Assembly (NCBI RefSeq): GCF_022829725.1
Contig: NZ_JAKSYG010000256.1
Location: 372,001-436,000, forward strand
Reading direction: 5' to 3'
From: Methylobacterium sp. E-005
GTDB lineage: Bacteria > Pseudomonadota > Alphaproteobacteria > Rhizobiales > Beijerinckiaceae
DNA: 64,000 bases
The position numbers and the translations under genes are program-made. A model generated the notes under the pieces. That model was not told where the DNA came from. It saw only the letters and a program-made list of their open reading frames with translations, and searched no databases. Positions 1-8,804 of this stretch are shown in pieces; the first letter of the stretch is position 1; each line of letters opens with the position of its first letter.

Positions 1-2031
1 GAGGGCCTCGTCGGCCTGATCGCCCGCACGGCCGAACCGCTCTCCCTGTCCGACGCCCAGAACCACCCGGCCTTCTCGTACCGGCCGGAAACCGGTGAAG
101 AGGCCTATCACGCCTTTCTCGGTGTGCCGCTGCTGCGCGCCGGCAACACGCTCGGCGTCCTGACAGTCCAGAACAAGACCTACCGCGTCTATTCCGAGGA
201 GGAGATCGAGGCGCTCCAGACCACCGCCATGGTGCTGTCGGAGATGATCGCCTCGGGCGAACTGGAGGGTCTGGCCCCGGATGCCGGCACGGCCGCCCGG
301 CGCCCGGTCCTGGCCCGGGGCATCGCGCTGGCTGATGGGATCGGCCTCGGCTACGTGGTGCTGCACGAGCCCCGCGTCGTCGTGAAGACGCTGATCGCCG
401 AGAACGTCGAGCGCGAGGTCGCCCGCCTCGACGAGGCGATCGAAGAGGTGCGCTCGGCGATCGACGCCCTGGTGGAGCGCGGTGACCGGATTGGCACGGC
501 GGAATCCCGCGAGGTGCTGGAGACCGTCCGGATGTTCGCCCACGACAAGGGCTGGCTCCGACGGATGCGCGAGGCGGTGGCCTCCGGCTTGACCGCGGAA
601 GCGGCGGTCGAACGGGTCCAGTCGGACAACCGCGCCAGGATGATGCGCCAGTCCGACCCGTACCTGCGCGAGCGGCTGCACGATCTCGACGATCTCGCCA
701 ACCGGCTCCTGCGAGCCCTGATCGGCCCGGGCGCGGCCGGGGTGCTGGTGCTGCCGGAAAACGCCATCCTGGTGGCGCGGACCATGGGGCCGGCCGCGCT
801 CCTCGACTACGAAGCCTCGACCCTGCGGGGCATCGTACTGGAGGAGGGCGGTCCGACCAGCCACGTGGCGATCGTCGCCCGGGCGCTGGGGATTCCGGCA
901 GTCGGCGAGGTGGAGAACGCGACGGCGCTCTGCGACGCCGGCGACGCCATCATCGTCGACGGCGTGGCGGGCGAAATCCATGTCCGGCCCGGCCCGGAGG
1001 TCGAAGCAGCCTATGCCGAGATGGTGCGCCTGCGCGCCCGCCGGCAGGAGCAGTACCGTGCTCTGCGAGACGTCCCGGCCCAAACCCGGGACGGGCTTCG
1101 AGTCGGCCTGCATCTCAATGCAGGGTTGCTGGTCGATTTCAGCCACCTGAAGGAGACCGGCGCCGAGGGCGTCGGCCTGTTCCGCACAGAGCTGCAATTC
1201 ATGGTGGCGCAGCGCATGCCCTCGGCCGCGGAGCAGCAGGAACTGTACCGGAAGGTGTTCGCTGCGTCGAAGGGCAAGCCCGTCACGGTGCGCACCCTCG
1301 ATATCGGCGGCGACAAGATCCTGCCCTACATGGCCAAGCTCGAGGAGGAGAACCCGGCGCTGGGCTGGCGGGCGATCCGCATCGGTCTGGACCGGCCGGC
1401 TTTGCTGCGGATGCAGCTTCGCGCGCTCCTGAAGGCTGCGAACGGCGATCCGCTCAAGATCATGTTCCCGATGGTCGCCACCGTGGACGAGTTCGTCCGC
1501 GCCCGCGGCATCGTCGAGCGCGAGAAGGCCTATCTCAAGCGCCACGGCTACCAGCTCCCGGTCGATTGCCGGCTGGGTGCGATGATCGAGGTACCCTCGC
1601 TCCTGTTCCAGATCGACGAGATCGCCAAGGAAGCGGATTTTCTCTCCGTCGGCTCGAACGATCTGATGCAGTTCCTGTTCGCGGTCGATCGCGAGAATCG
1701 CCGGGTGGCCAACCGATTCGATCCGCTCAGCGTCGCGGCGCTCCGAGCGTTCCGGCTGATCGTCGAGCGGGCGAACGCCGCAGGCTGCCCGGTGACGGTC
1801 TGTGGCGAGATCGGGGGACGGCCCCTCGACGCAATGGCGCTGATCGGCCTCGGCTATCGGGACCTGTCGATGTCGCCGGCCGCAATCGGCCCGGTCAAGG
1901 CGATGGTGCTGAGCCTCGATGCTGCGGCGGTCGCCGCCCTCATCGACACCGAGATGGCCAGGATGCACGACGGCGATTCCCTGCGCCCGGCCCTCACGGC
2001 CTTCGCGCATGCCCACGGCGTGCCTATCTAG
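1..2031 (+). CDS. ptsP: Phosphoenolpyruvate-protein phosphotransferase PtsP (enzyme I-Ntr), 5' partial
   Basis: This is the first enzyme of the nitrogen-type phosphotransferase system. It takes phosphate from PEP and passes it to the NPr protein, so it signals rather than imports sugar, and it is cytoplasmic. Reading frame 1 is open from base 1, so the gene starts upstream of the window. The first ~80 codons look like the end of a GAF sensory domain (GVPLLRAGNTLGVLTVQ). The enzyme I part follows: the phosphohistidine segment GGPTSHVAIVARALGIPAV, then the PEP-binding barrel with GVGLFRTEL, a DIGGDK segment and CGEIGGRP near the end. The GTG at 124 is an internal codon, not the start. An imperfect hairpin lies just after the TAG stop, and prfA follows. 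Confidence 0.93.
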   Translation, partial: EGLVGLIARTAEPLSLSDAQNHPAFSYRPETGEEAYHAFLGVPLLRAGNTLGVLTVQNKTYRVYSEEEIEALQTTAMVLSEMIASGELEGLAPDAGTAARRPVLARGIALADGIGLGYVVLHEPRVVVKTLIAENVEREVARLDEAIEEVRSAIDALVERGDRIGTAESREVLETVRMFAHDKGWLRRMREAVASGLTAEAAVERVQSDNRARMMRQSDPYLRERLHDLDDLANRLLRALIGPGAAGVLVLPENAILVARTMGPAALLDYEASTLRGIVLEEGGPTSHVAIVARALGIPAVGEVENATALCDAGDAIIVDGVAGEIHVRPGPEVEAAYAEMVRLRARRQEQYRALRDVPAQTRDGLRVGLHLNAGLLVDFSHLKETGAEGVGLFRTELQFMVAQRMPSAAEQQELYRKVFAASKGKPVTVRTLDIGGDKILPYMAKLEEENPALGWRAIRIGLDRPALLRMQLRALLKAANGDPLKIMFPMVATVDEFVRARGIVEREKAYLKRHGYQLPVDCRLGAMIEVPSLLFQIDEIAKEADFLSVGSNDLMQFLFAVDRENRRVANRFDPLSVAALRAFRLIVERANAAGCPVTVCGEIGGRPLDAMALIGLGYRDLSMSPAAIGPVKAMVLSLDAAAVAALIDTEMARMHDGDSLRPALTAFAHAHGVPI

Positions 2032-2036
2032 AGTCT

Positions 2037-2066
2037 CAACCCTTGCCGGATATCCGGCCGGGGTTG
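2037..2066 (+). terminator. Terminator-like hairpin after ptsP
   Basis: Arms CAACCC and GGGTTG enclose a second perfect pairing, GCCGG/CCGGC, around an ATAT loop. A TT/CG mismatch separates the two stem parts. It begins 6 bases after the ptsP stop. No T-run follows, so it may slow or process the transcript rather than end it. Confidence 0.5.
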
Positions 2067-2244
2067 TACGGCAACGCCACGACGCTCTCGGGCGGCGCGC
2101 TGCGGTTTCCGCTCTCGAACGGGAGACGTGGGGGGAAGGACTGGACGCCGGGTCTCGAACCTGCCGACCAAAACCTTTCCGCGTCCGAGACGTGATCCGC
2201 GCCCCGACCGGGACGCCGCGCACAGAGCTCTAGAAACACGGGCG

Positions 2245-3330
2245 ATGATCCCCTTTCCCACCGAGCGCCTCGACGCCATCCTGGCGCGGCACGATATCGT
2301 CACCGCACAGCTCGCCTCCGGTGAGGGCGATCCGGACATCGTGGTCCAGCTCTCGCGCGAGCTGTCGGACCTCGATCCGGTCGTGGCGGCCATCCGCCAC
2401 TATCGAACCTCCCTGGAGAATCTCGCCGGCGTCGAGGCTTTGATCGATGAGCCCGGCACGGATTCCGAGATGCGGGCGCTCGCCGCCGAGGAGAAGCCGG
2501 AGGCGCAGGCTGCGCTCGAGTTGGCACATCGCGACTTGCAGTTCCTGCTGTTGCCGAAGGACGCCGCGGACGAGAAGAGCGCCATCCTGGAAGTTCGGGC
2601 CGGCACCGGCGGCGACGAGGCGGCCCTGTTCGCCGGCGACCTGTTCCGGATGTACGCCAGATACGCTGAGTCGAAGGGCTGGCGGGTCGAAGTGATCTCG
2701 GAGAGCGAGGGTACGGTGGGCGGTTTTCGCGAGGTCGTGGCCGAGGTGAAGGGACGGGGCGTGTTCGCGCGCCTCAAATACGAGAGCGGCGCCCACCGGG
2801 TGCAACGCGTGCCCGATACCGAGACGCAGGGGCGCATCCATACCTCGGCCGCCACCGTCGCCGTGCTGCCCGAGGCCGAAGAGGTCGATATCCATGTCAA
2901 CGACGCGGATCTGAAGATCGACACGATGCGCGCCCAGGGCGCGGGCGGCCAGCACGTGAACAAGACGGAGTCGGCGATCCGCATCACCCATCTGCCAACT
3001 GGCATCGTGGTGTTCGTCCAGGAGGAGCGGTCGCAGCACAAGAACCGCGCCCGTGCCATGGCGCTGCTGCGCGCCCGGCTCTACGAGGCCGAGCGGAACG
3101 CGAAGGATTCCGCCCGCGCGGCCGACCGCAAGGCGCAGGTCGGCTCGGGTGATCGCAGCGAGCGGATCCGGACTTACAACTTCCCGCAAGGCCGCGTGAC
3201 CGACCACCGGATCAACCTGACCCTCTACAAGCTCGAGGAGGTGATGGCCGGCACCGCCCTCGACGAGGTGGTGGACGCCCTCATCACCGAGCATCAGGCG
3301 GAACTCCTGGCCGCCGAAGGCATGGCCTGA
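2245..3330 (+). CDS. prfA: Peptide chain release factor 1 (RF1)
   Basis: RF1 recognises UAA and UAG in the ribosomal A site and triggers release of the finished peptide. The ATG at 2245 gives 361 residues, the usual RF1 length. The open frame extends upstream to 2128, but that part has no RF1 homology. The GGQ motif is at about residues 234-236 in GAGGQHVNKTESA; its Gln is the target of the methylase encoded next. The stop-codon-recognition domain precedes it and the conserved C-terminal NFPQGRVTDHRIN segment is present. prmC begins 8 bases downstream, so the two are surely co-transcribed. Confidence 0.97.
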   Translation: MIPFPTERLDAILARHDIVTAQLASGEGDPDIVVQLSRELSDLDPVVAAIRHYRTSLENLAGVEALIDEPGTDSEMRALAAEEKPEAQAALELAHRDLQFLLLPKDAADEKSAILEVRAGTGGDEAALFAGDLFRMYARYAESKGWRVEVISESEGTVGGFREVVAEVKGRGVFARLKYESGAHRVQRVPDTETQGRIHTSAATVAVLPEAEEVDIHVNDADLKIDTMRAQGAGGQHVNKTESAIRITHLPTGIVVFVQEERSQHKNRARAMALLRARLYEAERNAKDSARAADRKAQVGSGDRSERIRTYNFPQGRVTDHRINLTLYKLEEVMAGTALDEVVDALITEHQAELLAAEGMA

Positions 3331-3338
3331 GCGGCGCC

Positions 3339-4253
3339 GTGACAACGGGGTCGAACCTGGGTCTGTCCCGCCGGGCGGCGCTGCGACACTGCGCGGCCGT
3401 TCTGGAAGCCGGCGGCCTTGCCGAAGCGGCGGTCGATGCCCGCTTCCTGGTGCTCGGAATCCTCGGACTCGAAGGTCGCGATCTCCTCCTGGCCGGGGAT
3501 TGTCCCCTCCATGATAGCGAAGCGGCGGCCCTGGATGCCGCCCTGGTCCGGCGGCTCTCCGGCGAGCCGGTTGCCCGCATCCTGGGCGCTTGGGAGTTCT
3601 GGGGTCTGCCCATCCGGCTCGGCCCCGAGACTCTCGTCCCACGGCCCGATACCGAAATCCTGGTCGCGGCCGCGCTGGCGACCATCGCGGACCGGCATGC
3701 GCCGCTGCGGTGCCTCGACCTCGGCACGGGTTCTGGTTGTATTCTGGCGGCACTCTTGAGTGAGTTACCCCGGGCCTTCGGCATCGGCCTCGACCGTTCG
3801 GCTGCGGCGCTCGCCATCGCGCGCTACAACCTCGCGGCGAACGGGCTCGCCGGGCGGTCTGCCGTCGCTGTTTCGGACTGGTGCGACGCGGTAACGGGTT
3901 CCTTCGACCTCTTGGTGTCGAACCCGCCCTACATCGCGCGGGACGTGATCCCGACGTTGCATCGGGAAGTCCGGACGCATGATCCAAGGGCTGCCCTCGA
4001 TGGCGGGCCCGATGGTCTCGACGCCTACCGGCGCATCCTCGAGGGTGTTCGCACGCAGGGGCTTCTCGCTCCGGAGGGGACGCTGATCGTCGAAATCGGC
4101 TTCGATCAGGGGGCGGTCGTGCGCGATCTCGCCGCTGCGACCGGCTTCGTGGATCACGGCCTCACGCGCGATCTCGCGGGCAACGACCGCGTTTTGTCTT
4201 TCGGTCTTTCCAAAGGCGGTGGGAATCCCCACGTCAGGATCCTCGCGCGCTAG
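3339..4253 (+). CDS. prmC: Release factor glutamine methyltransferase PrmC (HemK)
   Basis: The enzyme uses S-adenosylmethionine to methylate the Gln of the GGQ motif in RF1 and RF2, which raises termination efficiency. It starts with GTG at 3339 and gives 304 residues. The N-terminal helical domain that docks the release factor is followed by a Rossmann methyltransferase fold with the SAM loop DLGTGSGCILAA. The catalytic NPPY is at about residues 195-198, the signature of N5-glutamine methylases. It lies directly behind its substrate gene prfA. The last residues are slightly longer than in many homologues. Confidence 0.96.
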   Translation: MTTGSNLGLSRRAALRHCAAVLEAGGLAEAAVDARFLVLGILGLEGRDLLLAGDCPLHDSEAAALDAALVRRLSGEPVARILGAWEFWGLPIRLGPETLVPRPDTEILVAAALATIADRHAPLRCLDLGTGSGCILAALLSELPRAFGIGLDRSAAALAIARYNLAANGLAGRSAVAVSDWCDAVTGSFDLLVSNPPYIARDVIPTLHREVRTHDPRAALDGGPDGLDAYRRILEGVRTQGLLAPEGTLIVEIGFDQGAVVRDLAAATGFVDHGLTRDLAGNDRVLSFGLSKGGGNPHVRILAR

Positions 4254-4724
4254 ATCCCCGCCCGATCGCATCGCAATTCGGCTCGGCGCCGAGGCTATAT
4301 TGTCGGGCGCTGTTTCACCGAACCGCAGGCCACTTCGGCAGAAAGTGACGCCGTCGAAAAAATGCTTGTTGCCTGAGCCGGGGAACGCTAGTGTCGTCTT
4401 GAAGATCGCGAACGGTTCGTTAAGACGGACAACGCTATGGTCGGTGACGACCACAGGTCGCCGATGGGTTCGCTGATCCCCAAACCGTTGGACCAGGGCG
4501 CGCGTGGCAGCGCGGCGGTCTAGCAGCATTCGAGCCTGACAATCAGCTGGTTTCCGGTGCCTAGCCCGGGCGCACGGTGCGAGGGATGGTCAGACAGTCG
4601 CGAGGGTCGCAGTGCGGCCGCACGCGCAGCGCCGCCGGGTGCGCTTGACCGGTGTGCGTTTCGAGATCCCGAACGGGCGCCTCCGAAGACAGTCGTTTGC
4701 GTGAACGAGGGTCATTACAGACCG
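4254..4724 (+). other. Gene-free stretch between prmC and the DUF4167 gene
   Basis: No convincing coding or RNA gene was found. A weak promoter-like pair, TTGTTG at 4366-4371 and TAGTGT at 4389-4394 with 17 bases between, could drive the DUF4167 gene. The match to consensus is only about half. The frame of the downstream gene stays open back to 4557, but that part lacks the conserved N-terminus. Confidence 0.35.
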
Positions 4725-5852
4725 ATGAGACCAAACCAGAATCGACGGATGCGCGGCCGGAATCGGCCGAAGGGTCCGAATCCGCTGACGCGCTCGTACG
4801 AATCCAACGGTCCCGACGTCAAACTCCGCGGCACCGCGCAGCACATCGCCGATAAGTACGCTCAGCTCGCCCGTGATGCATTGGCGGCGGGCGATCCGGT
4901 GGCTGCCGAGAACTACTTCCAGCACGGTGAACACTATTTCCGGATTGTGTCGGGTGCTCAGGACCAGACCCGTCCGGCCAATACAGGCGGTTACGCCAGC
5001 CGTCCTTACGATGACGAGGGCGATGAGGGCGACGAGGACGGGCAGGGCAATGGCGCGTCCCAGAATGGCCGCGCCTATAACGGCTATGACGACGGCGATC
5101 CGGGTCAGCAGCCCCAGCCCTATGAGGCGCGCGGCGACCTGAATCAGGATGGACGCCAGAACCGAGACCGGTTTCAGAACCGCGATCAGCGCCGCTTCGA
5201 CAACAACGGCCGCCAGGATTACCGCCGGCAGGACCAGCCGCGACAGGATTACCAGCGGCAGGATTATCAGCGCCCGGACTACCGGCAGGATCGGCAGTCG
5301 AACCGTCAGGACTACAACCGGCAAGAGAATCGGCAGGATTATCGCCAGGACCGATCGGACAATCGGCAGGAGGCGTTCCAAGAAAACCGCCAAGAAAACC
5401 GCCAGGAAAATCGCCAGGAAAATCGCCAGGACACCCGCGCCGATCAGGGCCGGTACGACAACGGACGCAACGATTCGATGCGGACGGAGACGCGCGCCGA
5501 GCCACGGTCTGAGACCCGGCAGGAAACCCGGGCGGAGCCCCGTTCGGAGGGGCGTCCCGAGCGGGCTCCGCGCGGCGAGACCGCGCGGCAGGGTGAAGCC
5601 GCTCCCCGGCGCGAACGCCGCCGCGAAGCCGCACCTGTCGCTGCAGCTGAGGATCCGAGCGGCCTGCCGGCCTTCCTGATGGCCCCGGCCCGGCCGGTCC
5701 CGGCGGCTGAGCCGCCGGCGGCACCGGACTCCGAGGCAACCGCCGAGGAGGCGCCCGCCGCTAAGCCCCGCCGCCGCCGTCGCCCGCGCTTCGAGAGCGT
5801 TGCAGAGGAAGGCGAGACCCGCACGCCGTCCGAGGATGGATCGACCGAGTAG
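4725..5852 (+). CDS. DUF4167 domain protein with long disordered Gln/Arg/Asn-rich tail
   Basis: A 375-residue protein if the ATG at 4725 is used. That start places the conserved family N-terminus (MRPNQNRRMRGR) first, followed by the DUF4167 core to about residue 75 with NPLTRSYESNGPDVKLRG and AENYFQHGEHYFRI. From about residue 140 the chain is low-complexity, with QDYQR, QENR and TRAEPRSE-type repeats, then a Glu/Ala/Pro-rich stretch and a basic RRRRRPRFES patch near the end. The family is common in Hyphomicrobiales, often near prmC, and has no established function. The basic, disordered composition suggests RNA binding or a scaffold role, but that is inference. Confidence 0.88.
   Translation: MRPNQNRRMRGRNRPKGPNPLTRSYESNGPDVKLRGTAQHIADKYAQLARDALAAGDPVAAENYFQHGEHYFRIVSGAQDQTRPANTGGYASRPYDDEGDEGDEDGQGNGASQNGRAYNGYDDGDPGQQPQPYEARGDLNQDGRQNRDRFQNRDQRRFDNNGRQDYRRQDQPRQDYQRQDYQRPDYRQDRQSNRQDYNRQENRQDYRQDRSDNRQEAFQENRQENRQENRQENRQDTRADQGRYDNGRNDSMRTETRAEPRSETRQETRAEPRSEGRPERAPRGETARQGEAAPRRERRREAAPVAAAEDPSGLPAFLMAPARPVPAAEPPAAPDSEATAEEAPAAKPRRRRRPRFESVAEEGETRTPSEDGSTE
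5379..5426 (+). repeat. Four tandem 12-bp units encoding Gln-Glu-Asn-Arg
   Basis: Two CAAGAAAACCGC units are followed by two CAGGAAAATCGC units. All lie in frame inside the DUF4167 gene. The pairwise identity suggests recent unit duplication, so copy number may vary between strains. Confidence 0.9.
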
Positions 5853-5881
5853 GTCGAAAAAGCCCCGGATCATCGATCTGG

Positions 5882-5914
5882 AAGGGCCGTCCCGGGCAAC
5901 CGGGGCGGCCCTTT
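5882..5914 (+). terminator. Intrinsic terminator after the DUF4167 gene
   Basis: AAGGGCCGTCCC pairs with GGGGCGGCCCTT around a short loop, with a brief T-run at the end. It lies 30 bases after the stop codon. Confidence 0.75.
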
Positions 5915-5928
5915 GTCATTGAGCGCCG

Positions 5929-5956
5929 CTGCACGGGTGCACACCGGTCCGTGCAG
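5929..5956. repeat. 8-bp perfect inverted repeat in the convergent gap
   Basis: CTGCACGG and CCGTGCAG are separated by 12 bases, between the DUF4167 gene and the minus-strand rlmE. It could form a hairpin for transcripts leaving rlmE. It has no T-run on either strand, so a terminator role is uncertain. Confidence 0.4.
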
Positions 5957-6088
5957 ACCTCGACACGAAAGACGAGCCGGGCAGGGGCAAGATCGGGCGT
6001 GGAGCGAACTGCTCTGTCATAGGTCTTCCGAGCGCCGACGCAGTGGCGCGGGATCGAGGGGCGCGAGAGGACAGGAGCGCGCCCGCGT

Positions 6089-6814
6089 TCAATCCTCGTC
6101 GGAGGCCTGGGGGCCACCCGGCGTTCCGCGATAGCCGGTCGCCAGGACGTAGAGCTCGCTCGAATCGGCCCGACTCGCCGCCGGCTTTACATGGCGGACG
6201 GTGGCGAAATCCCGCTTCAGATCGGTCAGCAGCGCGCTCTCGGTGCCGCCCTGGAGCACTTTTGCGAGATAAGCGCCGCCCGGTCCCAGCACTTCCCTGG
6301 CGAATTCCGCTGCGGTCTCGGCCAGGCCGATGATGCGCAGATGGTCGGTCTTCTTGTGGCCGGTGGCGTTGGCTGCCATGTCGGACATCACCAGATCGGC
6401 CGGACCGCCGAGCAGCGCCGTGAGCTTGGCCGGCGCCTCGGGATCGAGGAAGTCCAGGGTGATGAATTCGACGCCGGCCATCGGTTCGATCTCAAGGAGA
6501 TCGATGCCGACGATCCTGCCGGAGGGCCCCACCATCCGGGCGGCGACCTGCGACCAGCCGCCCGGCGCGGCGCCGAGGTCGACGATCCTCTGGCCGGGCC
6601 GGAGCAGCTTGTAGCGCTCGTCGATCTCCATGAGCTTGTAGGCCGCGCGGGAGCGGTAGCCCTCGCGCTTGGCCCGCGCCACGTAGGGATCGTTGAGCTG
6701 CCGCTCCAGCCAGCGCTTCTGCGACAGGGTCCGCCCGCGGCCGGTCTTGACCCGCTGCTTCAGCTCCCCCCGCACGCCGCCGCCGGAACTCGCGCCGCCG
6801 CGCCGGTCGCTCAT
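6089..6814 (-). CDS. rlmE: 23S rRNA (uridine-2'-O)-methyltransferase RlmE/FtsJ
   Basis: This enzyme methylates the 2'-OH of U2552 (E. coli numbering) in the A-loop of 23S rRNA, using SAM, late in assembly of the large ribosomal subunit. The 241-residue product has a basic, Gly/Ser-rich N-terminus, then SRAAYKL with the first catalytic Lys and the SAM loop DLGAAPGGWSQ. VMSDMA (catalytic Asp), AKVLQGG (second Lys) and SSELYVLATG (Glu) complete the family's K-D-K-E tetrad. It begins 10 bases after the end of ppx on the same strand, so the two probably share a transcript. Confidence 0.95.
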   Translation of the reverse strand: MSDRRGGASSGGGVRGELKQRVKTGRGRTLSQKRWLERQLNDPYVARAKREGYRSRAAYKLMEIDERYKLLRPGQRIVDLGAAPGGWSQVAARMVGPSGRIVGIDLLEIEPMAGVEFITLDFLDPEAPAKLTALLGGPADLVMSDMAANATGHKKTDHLRIIGLAETAAEFAREVLGPGGAYLAKVLQGGTESALLTDLKRDFATVRHVKPAASRADSSELYVLATGYRGTPGGPQASDED

Positions 6815-6824
6815 CGTGCCGCCT

Positions 6825-7907
6825 TCATCGAACTGCCTTCCTGTTCCAGACCCCGTCCTCCCGCATCATGTTCATCAGAAGGCCCTCGCGCAGGCCCCGG
6901 TCGGCGATGCGTAGGCGCTCGGACGGGAAGGCCCGGCGGATCGCCTCGAGGATCGCGCAGCCGGCGAGCACCAGATCGGCTCGATCGCGGCCGATGCAAG
7001 GGTTGTCGGCCCGCTGTTCCAACCGCGTGTCGAGCAGGTCGTCGATGGCGGTGGTGACGGCGGCGTCACTCATCCACAGGCCATCGACGCGTCGTCGTTC
7101 GTAGCGCGCGAGGCGCAGATGCATGGCGGCGATCGTCGTGACCGTGCCGGAGGTGCCGAGCAGGTGGAAATGCCTGCCCGTCGCAGCAGCCGCCGCCCGA
7201 ATCGCGAAGGGCGAGAGCTTCTCGGCGACTTCCTCGACCATGCCTTCGAACATGCGCCGCGTGACCTCGGCCCCGCCGTGACGCTCGGCCAGGGTCACCA
7301 CGCCGACGGGCAGCGAATCCCAGGCCCGGATCCGCAGCGTCGGGTCGGTGGACGGGTTGGCGGCAGCGCCGTCGAGCCAAGCGATCTCGGTGGAGCCGCC
7401 GCCGATATCGAAGATCACGACTGATTCGGCGAGCGGATCGGCGAGCGCCGCACAGCCGGTGACGGCGAGGTAGGCCTCGGTCTGGCGGTCGACGATTTCG
7501 AGGTCGAGGCCCACACCCCGGCGGACGCGCTCGACGAAGGCCGCCCCGTTCACGGCGAGCCGGCAGGCCTCGGTCGCGATGACCTTGGCCCGTTGCACAC
7601 CGCGAGTCTGCATCTTGGTACGGCAGATGCGCAGGGCCTCGACGGTACGCTCGATCGCGGCCTCGTTCAGGCGATCGGAGGTGCCGAGTCCCTCGCCGAG
7701 CCGGACGATCCGTGAGAACGCGTCGATCACCCGGAAGCCGGTGAAGGTCGGCTCGGCGATCAGCAGGCGGCAATTGTTCGTGCCGAGATCCAGCGCCGCG
7801 TAAGCCGGGCGCCGGCGCTCACGGCCCATGATCGGGCTCGGCTGTTGGGGCGGCTCTGCACCGATCTGGATTCGGGACGGCGCGGCCGCGGCGGTCTCGT
7901 CCCTCAT
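6825..7907 (-). CDS. ppx: Ppx/GppA family exopolyphosphatase/pppGpp phosphohydrolase
   Basis: Members remove terminal phosphates from inorganic polyphosphate or the 5'-phosphate of pppGpp, linking phosphate storage to the stringent response. The 360-residue protein has the actin-like ATPase signatures: phosphate loop 1 AALDLGTNNCRLLIAE, the ATEACRLAVNG segment, phosphate loop 2 FDIGGGSTE and the GTSGTVTTIAA segment. It lacks the C-terminal HD-like domain of long Ppx proteins, as is usual in alphaproteobacteria. Sequence alone does not separate Ppx from GppA activity. rlmE follows closely on the same strand. Confidence 0.9.
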   Translation of the reverse strand: MRDETAAAAPSRIQIGAEPPQQPSPIMGRERRRPAYAALDLGTNNCRLLIAEPTFTGFRVIDAFSRIVRLGEGLGTSDRLNEAAIERTVEALRICRTKMQTRGVQRAKVIATEACRLAVNGAAFVERVRRGVGLDLEIVDRQTEAYLAVTGCAALADPLAESVVIFDIGGGSTEIAWLDGAAANPSTDPTLRIRAWDSLPVGVVTLAERHGGAEVTRRMFEGMVEEVAEKLSPFAIRAAAAATGRHFHLLGTSGTVTTIAAMHLRLARYERRRVDGLWMSDAAVTTAIDDLLDTRLEQRADNPCIGRDRADLVLAGCAILEAIRRAFPSERLRIADRGLREGLLMNMMREDGVWNRKAVR

Positions 7908-8017
7908 CGGCGCGGCCGTCGATCCTTCGGGTCGGCCTGGAGCGCGGTGCCCGGCCTCAACTGACTTTCGACCCTACAGGCTCGGCGGGGAACTGCAACG
8001 TCCGATCGCCGCCACGC

Positions 8018-8491
8018 TCAGGCCACGGCCTTCATCAGACCGGCCCGGCGCGGGATCGGCCGCAGGAGGCTCTTCACCTGCGAGTAGGGGCGGGGGCGGT
8101 TGATCACCTCGTCGAGGCGCGACCACAGGGTCTTGGGCGAGAACGGCTTGGCGATGATCTCATTGACGCCGAGCGCCACCGCGCGGTCCACGACGTTCCG
8201 GCGCGGCTGGGCCAGCATCAGGATGATCGGAATGGTTGGGCAGGGCGACGTGGTAGGCGTGCGCGCGAGGCGGATGAACTCCTCGCCCGATAGGATCGAG
8301 AGATCCCAATCGATGATGCTGATATCGGGCTTGCTCTCTGCCAGGACGCCGAGCGCCTCGGCGCCGTCGGGCGCTTCCAGGACACGCTTGATGCCGACGC
8401 GCATCAGCATATCGCGCACGATTCGACGGATGTAGAGGCTCTCGTCGACGACGAGGGCCGAGAGATCGGGAAAGGTCGGGGTCGCGATCAT
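8018..8491 (-). CDS. Single-domain CheY-like response regulator
   Basis: A 157-residue protein made almost only of a receiver domain, so it must act by protein contacts rather than DNA binding. The N-terminal strand carries LVVDES, giving an acidic Asp-Glu pair near residues 16-17. The phosphoacceptor is probably Asp61 in IIDWDLSILSG, and the Lys lies in IAKPFSP. The Pro usually found four residues after the phosphoacceptor is Ser here. No kinase gene is adjacent. It is transcribed toward ppx but separated by about 110 bases. Confidence 0.88.
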   Translation of the reverse strand: MIATPTFPDLSALVVDESLYIRRIVRDMLMRVGIKRVLEAPDGAEALGVLAESKPDISIIDWDLSILSGEEFIRLARTPTTSPCPTIPIILMLAQPRRNVVDRAVALGVNEIIAKPFSPKTLWSRLDEVINRPRPYSQVKSLLRPIPRRAGLMKAVA

Positions 8492-8804
8492 GGCCGGTCG
8501 CAGTGCAGGACGCGACGCCGAAGCTACCCGGCTACCGTTTGCGCTTCGCTAACGCGTTCTCTCACATGCGAAAGATTGTGCCGGGACTCGTGGGCCGCCT
8601 GCGTTGTTTCCCGCAAGAAAGTAACGAAACGGGCGCGTTTGAGCCAAGAAGGTCCTTGCGGTCAAGGCCCGATTGCGTCAGGACTGGGGCGTTATTCTTG
8701 GTTACCGCGACCTGGGGTAATGATAGTGCGGGGCGTGGGCTGTCTGGGATGGCGCGCACGCGGTATTCGAGACAAGGGCGGCGGACGGTTTTTGCGAGCT
8801 TTCT
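8492..8804 (+). other. Gene-free leader region upstream of the cold shock gene
   Basis: It separates the divergent receiver gene from the cold shock gene. No clear -35/-10 pair or strong Shine-Dalgarno was seen. A long structured 5' leader, as in other cold shock genes, would fit but is not demonstrated. Confidence 0.3.

Noticed and set aside
124..2031. ptsP as a complete gene starting at the GTG at 124
   Set aside because: The same frame is open and encodes GAF-domain sequence from base 1, so the gene is cut by the window edge.
5379..5426. Short regularly spaced repeats considered as CRISPR
   Set aside because: They are 12-bp tandem units without spacers, in frame inside a protein gene.
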